A DNA stretch of 64,000 bases, taken from contig JAXRKP010000015.1 in the NCBI GenBank assembly GCA_037039925.1, positions 541,501 to 605,500 on the forward strand. Reading direction: 5' to 3'. The position numbers and the translations under genes are program-made. A model generated the notes under the pieces. The model worked only from the letters and a program-made list of their open reading frames with translations, did no database searches and was not told where the DNA came from. Positions 22,332 through 34,300 of this stretch are shown here, in pieces (within the stretch, counting starts at the first letter, position 1; each line of letters starts with the position of its first letter). This DNA comes from Doris montereyensis (Eukaryota > Mollusca > Gastropoda > Nudibranchia > Dorididae).

Positions 22332-25300
22332 GTAAACTATTTGTTTTGCCAGTACTTTTCAGCGCAAACAGATACTAATTAGGCTGGTTCCAATCATATC
22401 CTGAGTGAGATCAGAGGGCGTCCTTGAGAAAATACAAAAATAAGGCTGTAGTTTATTCCCAGCCAACCCAACCCTGCTGTGAATACTTCTTTATTTTATA
22501 CCAAACTGGGTATTGGGCATACTGCTTGATCTACATTTTCTTATTCCCAACCCAGTGTTGGGAATCCACACACATGTAGATGGCAGGTTTCACAATTTAC
22601 ATATATCTGGAATCCTCATGTTCTAAGCTTTAACATGGTATATTTATATAACACTTGTAAGAAATATAACATGTTACATTTTGACAAAAGAGGGAAATGG
22701 GGATGGACCATTTTGTGAAACCTGCCATGTATTGTTATATCTTTCAAGTGTTAAAGGGTGTGTTGCCGTCCGCCCGGGAAGAGTGTAGGCCCTATATTTA
22801 GGGCCGCCATCATTGGCACGGGAAGCGCGCAGGCCCTATATTTAGAGCCAGACACCTAGGCTTCTTGAATGGAAATTTCCACTTTCCTTACATGGTTTAT
22901 GACGTAGTTTGACTTTTGAGGTCATAGTTAAATAACAGCCAATGAGATTGCAATTTATTTCCCGATAGCCTCGTTATCATTCATCAAAGTGACGCTTTCC
23001 CGTTCAACACACTTCGTGAAAGATCTAAGTTGATTACACGGCTATCGCTGCTAATGTTTAATCCTTAGTTTAAGTTTTTATTGTTGCAATAACATCTCAA
23101 TATGAATTCCTTATTCTTTCAACTTATAGAAAATGCACGTTTTATAGGTCTTTTATCATCTGGAATCGTGAACTCATTGTTCAAACTAAGTCTAAATCCT
23201 AGCTTCGCCCATTACACACACTCGTTTTTTCATGCAAATGGCTGGGGAATCCCCTCACTGTAAAAAGGTCACTTCCGGAAACACCGCGAGCTCTACTTGG
23301 GTTAAAAGTTACCTATGAATTTTTTTGGGTCTATTACAGGATAAATGACCCGTAGGAATATGTTTTCTTTCACTCTAAATCATAAAACGGTGCTTCTACG
23401 TTTTTTTCAACCATTTTTTTTCAGCTCTTACTGTGGGTTCATTTATAGACCGTAATTGTTATATATTAACGAAAATCTGAACCCTACCTCACATGATCAT
23501 GCAAAAGATAAAAAAAACTTTTAGACCTGACCAAATTTTCTTTGAACAATTCTCTTTCACATAGAATTGAAGAAAACAGAATAAAAGGTCGTTGACCTTA
23601 CTTACCTTAAGGTGAAAAAGGACTTTAAAAGAGGGAAATGCCAACAGTCTCAATTCCTGATGTTTGCATCCAAAAAATATTCACAAAACACACAAATTGA
23701 AAGCAAATTTCACAATATTAATGTTTTTTATATCTGTGATGCCAAAGATATACATGGACCAAATGTTAAGAAGATTTATCAATTGAACTTTGAGAAGATT
23801 CATTGAAGAGTTCAAGTTATCATTGGATCCTATTTTTGTGAAACCTGCCAGATCTACTTCTTTTTCTTATTTATTCCTAACCGAATGTTCTGAATATGAT
23901 TTGTTTTCTTATTCCCGACCGTTTAATATTGTTAAAATTTAGCCAGGCCTAAAATTGACCTTCAAGCTGCTTGTGTTCAAATAAATTGTCCCTTATCTTC
24001 AGTCTCACACTGTGTCAGAGTGGCCAGAATGACTGTTACCCTGTCTCATACAGTCACAAAATCCTGCTGTAACTGAAAGCCTCTCTCTCTATTTTATCTC
24101 AACTTTTAATCTCAGTTATCTCCTTGGATATGCCAGACTATGAAAATTCTTCTCATGTGATCAGTATGACTTCAATAATACGGAGAGAAAAAATCCATAG
24201 TATAGTAGATCTAGAGGCATCTGACTGGAGACCTCTAGATTAGCACTCATCAGTTTATTATTTAGAGGAAATTAATGCCAAATCAATGACCTTAACAGGC
24301 TCTCTCTTTTTGTAAATTAAAGTAAATGTTAGGTAAAACATCCATAGCTGCTTCATGTTGGTTAAAAATATCAGTTCTACAAAGAAGAAGTTTAGGGAAA
24401 TGTAATTGCTACGTGTTTGAGCATGTCTGGCTGTGTGTGCATGAATACTTGGTAAGTTGGTGAGATTATAAAACCTTACTATTTGGAAATGATGATCAGG
24501 CTAAGGTTTAATTTATGTTTATTACAGATTTTTAAAAGCATTTAATAGATACATAAATATTAATATGCTGTTTTTCTTTCTACAGCCACAATCAAGATTG
24601 ACATGCCCTCCCTGTCACCGACTATGGAGAAAGGGAACATTATCAAATGGCACAAGAAGGAAGGTACTAGCGCCAATGTACATTTTGAGACTAAGAGAAA
24701 ACAATTTATATTATAAATAAACTGGAGAAGTTTTTTTTTAACACATACACACACATGAGTTTGCATGCGTAATTATTTAATATTTTTGTAAAAACTTAAT
24801 TTGTAAAAAAATTTCATTATAAAGCATTACTTCCAAGAGAAGGGAAGAATATATTCACCATTTGTCTTGTCACTATTTTTTTAAGCTTTCAGTAGGGAAA
24901 CAAACAAAGATAGTATGGTGTCGGTCCACTTGATGGTCTACCGCAATGTTTCTGTTCTACTTGATGATCTACCACCAGACCAGTCTGACAACTGTTCCTC
25001 TTGCCGGTCTACTACAGTATATTATTACAATCCGCAATACTGAACTTTTTCTCGGCTTGGGACTGTTATTGGATTGATTGATTGGTGGATGGATTGAATG
25101 TAATGAATGAAGGGGGTCAATCTGGCGGGACTTATGGCTGAACAGATTAATGAGTGGACCGCTAAGTAGACTGGCACCGATATTATGATTGTATAGTATA
25201 ATATTGCTTTTCCTAAATTATTTCACGCTGTTGGTACCAGTTTTAAACGAAATTAAATTTTTAAAATGATTAAATTAAGTTTCAAATTCAGCATGATGAA

Positions 25301-28300
25301 AGAGATAAAAAATATAGAGGTGAAAACTTGCCTCTTAAGGAAAAAAAAAAAAAAGGAATTTGTGTTGAAAACATTATGATGTGATGTATAAATAAGTATA
25401 ACATACTAAAGAGGAAGTGTCTTAAGTATTGGCAACATCCTACTCACCATGAGGTAAGTTATACACTTTGAAAATGCATTTTTTTCTTGCAAGACTTGTC
25501 TTCCATAGAATCTGTTGTCAGATTTTGTAACTTTTCTTATCTGAAACATACAATATTTTCCCTCTTCATGTCTAAGTTGTAAAGACCATTCCTCACATAT
25601 TTTTTTCCTCTTTCAATCCAGGGGATACCATATCACCCGGAGATGTTTTGTGTGAAATTGAAACAGACAAAGCAGTCCTTTCAATGGACCTGGAAGAAGA
25701 AGGAATCCTTGCTAAAATCATAGTATGTCTTTGTTGCTGCCTAGAATGCGCTCAACTGTATGCACATGTGTTGATTTCCTTTTCTTCAGGGTTTTACAGT
25801 ACACATTATTATGATCATCCATATACTTCTACATTTGTAAACAAATCCTAATTAGAATATCACTCTCCTTGATTCGCGTGATGTTATATAGTTAAAAGTG
25901 TCCAAAGGCTTTCTTTCTTTCTTTATCAGCTCCCATTCTACCTTCCGTTGTACGGGTTTTAGATTCCCGAAATGATCTTTCTCCAGGCTGCCCTGTCCTG
26001 ACATTTTCTGTTTCCTTCCGTGAAAGTTAAATTTCTTTGCGTTCATGCCTCTTTTATATTTTCTTCCCACTTTCTCCGAGGTCTGTCTTTTGGTCTTTTA
26101 CCTTGAGTTTTAGCCCTGTTTACTGTTTAGCTATTCTATTGTCATTCATTCTGTTAACATGCCCAAACCATCTCAGTTGATTCATTTCTATCGTAGTTTT
26201 TATGCTATCTGCTTTGGTTTGATCTCTTATTGTTGTGTTTCTGATTTTGTCTCTTTTAGTTTTCCCTTCTACTCTTCTTACATATTTCATTTCGGCTGCC
26301 TGCACTCTACTGTATTCCCTACTGTCTATGGTCCAGGTTTCACTGCCATAGAGGAGAGTAGGACAATAAACTGTGTTGTATACTGCTGTTTTGGTTTTTG
26401 CTGACAATTTTTGTTTGCATACAAATGCCTTTCCTAGATAGTTATATATTGCACTTGCCTTTTGGATTCTCTGGCTGATTTCTTCTCTTAGTTTTCCCTC
26501 AGAGTTAATCATTACTCATAGGTAATTGTAGCTGTGAACTTGTTCTAAATTCTCCCTGCCTAATTTAAGATTTTGTGTTTTAGCTTCCCTAGTTACTAGC
26601 ATTGTTTTGGTTTTCTTTGCATTTACTCTCATTCCTCTTATTTAATTCATTATTCATTATGTTGATATTTCACTGGAGGTCCCTTTCTGATTTTCTAAAC
26701 AGAACTAAATCATCAGCAGATGAAAGCATTGATACATTTACTGGTTTGAGCTTCCACATACCTACATTCATTTTCTTCATGTTTAAGGATGTCTTCGCGA
26801 CTGAATCCATAAATGAGATAAACAAAAGAGGACTTAGGATACAACCCTGTCTTACTCCTATATCTACATCAAATTCTTCAGATATATTTCCAGCTACTCT
26901 CATTGCACATGTTGGTTTATTGTAAAAACTTTTAATAGCTTCTATTAAATTTTGCTCTACGTCGTGTTCTTTTAAAGAATGCCATAGTTCGTCCCTCCTC
27001 ACAGTGTCAAATGCCTTTTCTAAGTCAATAAAACACAGGTGCAAGTCAATGTTTCTCTCAAGAAATTTTTCTGTTGTTTGTTTAATTGTAAATATGTGAT
27101 CTTGTACACTTCTTCCTGATCTAAATCCACTCTGGTGTTCTTCAATCTGATCCTCTACTCTTTTCCTTAGTTTCATTTCCAGAATTCTGGCATACACTTT
27201 TCCTGGTACGCTAAGTAGTGATATCCCTCTATAGTTTGAGCATTCCATAGTTGATCTTTTCTTGTGAATTGGTACTACAGTTCCCTTTTTCAAGTCGTCT
27301 GGCACCTGTTTGGACTTCCATGCTTGTTGGCATATTGCATGTAGTAGTTTGTCTGTCTCTCTCCCTTGGTTTTTAATCATTTCTGGATAAACTTGATCTG
27401 CTCGTTTGGCTTTTCCTAATTTCACATTTCTTATAGCTGTTTAAAGTTCTTCCATTGAGATATCTACATCTTCAGCTGTCTCGTCTCTATTACTTGTTAC
27501 TCTTAATAATTGATCTGTACTCCTTGTTTCATATGTTCTGGAGGGATTATGTAATTGTTGAAAATATTTCCTCCACGTTTCCATGATTTTGCTGTCTCCT
27601 TTCATTATTTCTCCTTTGGCGTTCTTAATTTGTCGTATTGGGCATGCTTTTTTGTCTTTCTCATGCTCTTCATTGCTCCCCAGAACAGCTTTTGATTTCC
27701 TTGATAGCTTTCTTGAAGTCTTTGTCCAAACTCTTCCCACTGTTCCTGTTTTGCTTTCCTAACTTCTTCTTTGGCGATAGTTCTTTTACTCACGTAATCT
27801 ATCCTATCCTCTGGTCTCTTGTTTGCAAGTATTTCTTCCAGGCATCTTTCTTTTCTTTGATCTTTGTCTTGATGTTTTCATTCCACCATGCTGTTCTTTT
27901 CCCATCTCCTTTAATTTGTTTCCTACCACAGACCTCTTCAGTACAACTGAGGAGTGTTTCTTTATATATTTGCCACTTTTCTTCTATTGTGCTTTCCTTC
28001 AGATCCATCTGCCTTTCACTGATAGATCTTTTTATCCTGGATTGGTACATTTGTTTTACTATTGGTTTATTTAGTTCTTCTATTTGAGTTTAATAGCTTT
28101 CTTCTCTTTCCTTTTCTGTTTGTTTTCTTCAGTTAATAATCTCATTTTGGCTATCACTAGGTGATGATCACTAAATATTTCAGCTCCTCTGCCTACTTTA
28201 GCATCCATTGTACTGGAAAAAAGGGAGTTACTAATTACTATGTAGTCTATGATTGACTTTTCACATCTGTCTTCATTTGCTCTTGTATATTTGTGGATAT

Positions 28301-31300
28301 CTTTATGAGGAAAAAATGTGTTAGCTATTTTCATGTTATTCTTTAGGCAAAAATCTATGTCTCTCTCCATTTGGAGAAGTTGTTGTCTCTCCTTTTTACC
28401 TATTACTCCTGTTGTTTCTACATTGTTGCCTACTCTAGCGTTTAAATATCCTAAAACCATTAATTCCTGTTTGGGTTTGAGATTCTCTGCAGCTATTTGT
28501 AAATCATTTTTGAAGATATCTTTTTCTTCTTTAGTGGCATCTTCATTTGGTCCATAAGTTATTAATAATTTAATTTCTCTTCCTTTTGGTTTAATATTTA
28601 CCTCTAATAGCCGTGGGCTTACAAATTTCCAACTTTCTGGTAGCCTTTCTTGCCTTTTATGCATTAGGAGGCCTACTCCTGCTTTAGCTCTATCTTCGAC
28701 ATCTACTCCTGAGAAGATTAAAATATGATTTGGTCCTACATTTTCTATTCCTTGTCCATTTTTCTTTGTTTCTGTAATAGCCAAAATGTCTATTTTGAAT
28801 TTTTCCATTTCTTCAGCTAATTCTAACTCCTTTCCATTAATTGCCCTAACATTCCATGTTCCAAACATCACAGTCCGTGTTCTTTTCCAGAGTCGTCTTC
28901 AAAAGTTCAAGCCAGGTATATCATTGTATATATTAATTTGAATCAGGTTGTTTTGGATAAGCGGGGATTAGCCCACTATACCCTAGGTAGATGGTGGGGC
29001 TGCCACCTTGAGGCCCCCTACCGGGCCTTGTTATTTTCTGTCAGGGTTAACTCCCTTAGCCTTTAGTCATTCAAGACCAGCCTGCAAGGCAGCAGGATGT
29101 TATTTTCTGTCAGGGTTAACTCCTTTAGCCTTTGGTCAATCAAGACCAGCCTACAAGGCAACAAGTTGTTTTCTGTCAGGGTTAACTCCCTTAGCCCTTA
29201 GCCTTTTGAGACTCGTGGAGGGCGGGATCATGTACTCCCCATATAGGTGTTTACCTGTCCACTGCCCGGGTCCAAAAGGCAATGATTTTATTTGCAGCCG
29301 TCACAACTTCTCATTGACACAGCTAACTGAAAAAGAATATTTTATGAAGGACAAAAGTTAAATTTTGTTAGCTTTACTGTTACGTGGAAAAATATTATTT
29401 TAGATAGAATATATTCTGAGGGACAAGTTAAAATACTTTGTTAGCTTTACTGCTAAAATATTTAATTTTGATTGTATACTTGTTCTTTCAAAGATCTCAA
29501 AGAGAAAGGAAAAAAAGAGTTAAAACTAATATTTATCCTTTTCAATACTTTCATAAATGAGTGAGCAGTGCTCATGCTGGATTTCTTGTGTGTTTTGTTC
29601 CTGTTCTTTCTTGCTTCTTTTTTTTTCTTTTTGAAAGTGATACATGTAATTCTTTTAACCTGGAAAGCTCTGTTCAGTTTTTCATTGTGTTCGGGTAAGT
29701 GAATAGACACTTGTATCTGGTCGATCAACTTTTACTACATTATGTACAGAATTACATCCAGGTGAAACGGTTTGTTCCTTATTAGTAACTGAATATGTTT
29801 CTATCCATTTTTGGATTTTGTAATGTTATGATTAAAGCCTGGGGGCAGCTGGTGTGGGCTACTGGTAGGTCCTACTTCTTTCCTTTCCATCTTTCACTCA
29901 TCTTTCAAATTGCCATTTCCTCTTTATTCACCATGAGATATACACATGTGGTGGATGCGGTACATTTCAATGAAACAAAAATCGGGGACAGGGCTCACAA
30001 GAGTCATTTGTTTTCAGGTTCCAGATAATTCCAAGGACATAGCGATCGGTCAGCTCATTGCTCTGATGGTGGAGGAAGGAGATGACTGGCAGGCCGTGGA
30101 GGTGCCGGCAGATGCTGTAGCTGGGAAAACGCCCAAGCTCCAGCAGCTGAATCAATATCCCCTGCATCTGGAGGAAATCAACCCGTGGAGCATGGGTAAG
30201 AAAACAAAGCTAGAATGAAGCAGAGCAATGGTGTTTATTGTATTGTGGTTTCTTCTATTGGGGCTTTTAGCTGATGTTGCTAATTTTGTCATGTATATTC
30301 AGCAACATTTATTCTTCTTTATATTTCCTGTATATATAAAATTATCAAACGTAATATAAACAGTTCATAAATAGTTAGTAAAGATAGTTTACTGTTCTGA
30401 ATCCTTTTATTGTGTGTTGTGTTTATTGAATTTTTCATATCAATGGTAACGATGTTTTAAAGATCAATTTGATGATCAAATAATATTAATAAATATTGAA
30501 TAATGAGTTAACTACTAAATGAAAGCTTTTATTGAAGTGTATGTGTTTGAGGATTAATCAGTCATTCATTGAGTTTTTTAACTTATTAGACCTAAAGTTT
30601 TGGTGAGATGACATTTCAGGCAATGGATTCAGTAATGGGATAAATGAGGGATGATGCAAAACAATGTATTCAAGAATTCATCTGTAACAAAGAACTCATC
30701 TGTATCAAATTTTAAAAAAAAAGCTTGTCTGTGTATATGAGGGACACTCAGCAGCGAAACGGATTGCTCTTTTTGTTCAATGTTGATGGATGTGGTGTAG
30801 AAAACTATGGCAAACTGCAACATTATGCCTAGAAAAGTTAATTAATTAGGACTTTACTCATGCTCAACATTGAGTATGCATTTTACATTACTTACAGTGT
30901 ATTATATATTTTAAACAATTGATTTAAGAAAAGAAAATGTCCTCTTTTATCGTGCGTTCAAAGACATGCCATTTTTTTCGTACTTGACCATCTGTGCAGA
31001 AGGCAAAGACAAGTCAGTTACCATTTCAAATGGTAACTAGAAATTAAAAACTTAACCTGTCCAAAGATATATTTTTAATTTATCTATGCAACCGCTTTTT
31101 GTTCACTTTGTTTTTTCTTTTGATTTGTCTACATATGTCAGTATCTTGGAAAAAAACCCAAACAAATTTATTAACAATCCTGATAATTGTCTGATAATGT
31201 CAGTGAGTTACTCAAATGTGAAGTCTCTGACCGGTATATATTCAACAAGCTGTGTCCGTGTTTTTTGTTCAATACATCATCTACTTGCTGGGTTTTTTTT

Positions 31301-34300
31301 TCTTCTTTTGCATTTAGTCATCTTATAGGACCTGCAGTGAAGAAACTGATACAAGAGTACAACATCACTGCCGCTAAGATCACTCCCACTGGGCCAGCCG
31401 GTGCCTTAATGAAAGGGTAGGCTGTGTTGTTTTTGTTTTGTTTTTATCAATTAAGTTTTTAAATTCCATCAAATTTTACAGATTTTCAAAAACTTATAAA
31501 TTCAGCATGTCCTTTTGAAAAAGTAGGCTGTTTAAAAAAAATTTAAGATTTTAGTTTCAATTTAATTTTTCTGGTTGTAAGCCTGTACAGATTTTTAAAA
31601 ACTTATAAATTCTCTTGTCACACTCTAAGAATTCTTGTAATTTGAACAATTTTTAGTTGTTAGTTGTGCCATCTTCGAGTGCAGACCACAATTACCTTTA
31701 AAGTAAAATTGTTTTTGTGTCATAGGGATGTCTTGGACTACATTAAAGCAAATAGCTTGACTAAACAACAGCAGACATCGTCGCCACCACCCCCGCCACA
31801 CCTCAAGCCCCGCTAGCCACAATACCACCACCATTGTCAGCACCAACACCATCAGCTGCGGCTGGGTCAAGTTTTGTCGATATTCCCCTGACTAACATGA
31901 GGAGAACCATTGCCAAACGACTGGCGGAATCTAAGGTATAATCACCATTGATGTCACTTTGATAAAAAAATTCTCTGCCTAGTTAGTCACAGGGATGTTG
32001 TAGGGCACAATTTTTTCTCTCTAGCCTAATCTAAAGTCATGATCTCAAGATTGAAGGGGAAAATTTCATTCGGCACGTACCAGCGAATGTTCAATGAATG
32101 TTAAAGATCTTTATTTTCTTTCAAATTAAAATGAACATGTGTCAACCTCGGTTTGATTTTTAAGTTTAGTCTTTGTTCACGTTATTTTGTGATTTTAAGA
32201 AGGTTATACTTTAAATGTGTTTAAGCCTTGCAGTTGTAATCTGATCATATATGCATAGCATTTATTTAAAATGAGTGGGATATGGATACAGCTTTCCTAT
32301 ATTTTAAATACAGGTACGGACAACATAGCATCAAAATAAGAGGTTCTTTGTAAGCCATGGCATTGTTGTGCCGTTGGATTATACAGTCATTTATTCTTGT
32401 TAATCGTAGTAGTACTGGTACCTTGAAACATTTTAAAAAAAATCCATCTTTCAGGGTTGTCAGTTTGTTAAAAGAGCAAGATAGCCAAGCGTCGTATTTC
32501 AGATCGTAAATTGTTTTAGAAATTTGTTATTCACTGAAAGGATATTTGATTTAGTCAACTTACATTTGATGTCACGGAATAGAAGCATTATTACTACGTA
32601 AAGCTTGAAAAAGAAAATGTGAAGCTCTTTCCCGAGTTCCACACTCATTGTAAGACAAACTTGTCTTAAAACAAAAACACATTTGAGAGGTATTAAAGTT
32701 TAACATTATATCTTATCAAGTGTTAACGTGAAAGATTTTGTCCCACGTGATGCATTATTTCTCTAATTTACAAGACTGAGTGTATCAAATATCTGTCATT
32801 CTCACAGGCCACCATTCCCCACGCATATGCTTCCATCGACTCCGATGTGGGCGCTATCGGGGATCTTCGCAAGTGTTTGGCACAGGAAGGAGTGAAAGTA
32901 TCGGTCAACGACTTTATCATCAAAGCAGCAGCAATGGCCCTGCAGGTGTGCAATTCTATTCCTTGGTGTTTTGTTGCGCATTGAGACAGGATGTTTTGAA
33001 AGTGAATGATTTCATTTTATTAGTTATTTGTGTTGAATTATGTCAACCGTATGCAGTCCTTATGGTGGAGGTTTGAGTTTGATGTAAAGCTATTTTAATG
33101 TTATAAAAGAGAAGTTGTTTTTTGGATGATTCGGGGGAGGGGGAGGGTGGTGGGGGCATAGATTGTTTCATTGTTTTGTCTTGCTTTTTGTTTTTGTTTT
33201 CTTTTTTGTAGTTGTATTGGTGGACCATTTCTGGTGCTCTGTTTGTTTTTTTATTTTATTTTTGTTTTTGTCTTGTATTTTGCTTTTTACAAGTATCAAA
33301 ACCATGAGCGGTAAGTGGATGTTGTTAGTAGGTCCTCCAATGTTTTTCCACTCGTTTACATTTTATTTTTTACATAAGTGATTGATGGGGGGGGGAAGCT
33401 ATTAGGAGAGATCTGTGTGTAGAGCAATTTAATTTTGCAATTTTTGAGCCGGTGGGTTTTGTTTTTGATTTTGCTAAAATATAATTTAAATGATAATATC
33501 GGTTCATAAAATTGTTGAGTTTTTGATTCCCTTTCAGAGAGTGCCTCATGTCAACGGTGTTTGGGCCAATGATCATCCTCAATTATCTCAATCAGCTGAC
33601 ATTTCGGTTGCTGTGGCAACACCTAATGGTTTAATCACTCCAATCGTGAAGGGTGCTGCTAACCTAGGCATTGAACAAATAGGAGGAACTGTTAAGGTAT
33701 TTTAGACAATGGTGTCTTCCCAAATTTTGTGAAATTGAATGATTGTAGTTTTTTTATTTCCTTTATTGCAGAGGAGCTTTTGTAGTGCAACTTCAGCGTG
33801 AGAAACATGAGATTGAAGGTCAAATTAGTTCTCTGAACTTTCATGTCATCGCTTTTGATACAAATCATTTGGATGAATATTTGATAATGACATGAAATAG
33901 ATATTTAGAAACAAAGACAAGACAAACAGAACAAAATCTTTTTGATGAAATTGATTGTTTTTTATTTTTGAAATTTGAGATAGCATAGATCTAGATGTTT
34001 GTTATTTCAGGATTGAACAGAAGATTCTGAAAGAGAAACATGACTATTGAAGGTCAAATTAGAAGCTCTGAACTTTCATGTCATACGTTGATACGAAAAT
34101 CTTTTGGATGAATATTTGATAATGAACAAATTTCATGTGTTTGAAAGACATTTACGAAAGGTAGACAAAATGGATTAGCTTTTCGAGATAGTAAACAAAT
34201 GACAAGACAAACAGAAAAGCATCCTTTGGTCAGCATACAAACAGAATCAGCTCTTTCACTGCTACTCTAGTTTTTCAGTCATTGATAGTCAGTTTAATGG

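Larger units (their letters stand above)
22582..23849 (-). mobile_element. TIR element Q, copy 1, in PDHX intron 1
   Basis: Begins GGCAGGTTTCACAA (22582) and ends with its reverse complement TTGTGAAACCTGCC (23836-23849), a 14-base terminal inverted repeat. AGAT flanks both ends (22578-22581, 23850-23853), a possible 4-base target duplication. About 23306-23849 matches, in reverse, 53575-53709 plus 54448-54860. No transposase was seen, so it is non-autonomous. Confidence 0.65.
25910..29269 (-). mobile_element. LINE element A in PDHX intron 3
   Basis: A 3.36-kb APE-type LINE opposite to the PDHX direction. The target duplication is GTCCAAAGGC (25900-25909) and GTCCAAAAGGC (29270-29280), differing by one A. 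The 3' tail is (CTTT)n then TTATCAG on the + strand, as in element B. It has a 5' leader with ~70-bp monomers, an endonuclease frame, linker, RT and C-terminal block. It is nearly full length but frameshifted between domains, so it is probably immobile. Confidence 0.92.

Noticed and set aside
31318..31416. Earlier acceptor for PDHX exon 5 after CATTTAG
   Set aside because: It leads to an in-frame TAG within four codons; the CTTATAG acceptor keeps phase and the conserved GPAVKKL start.
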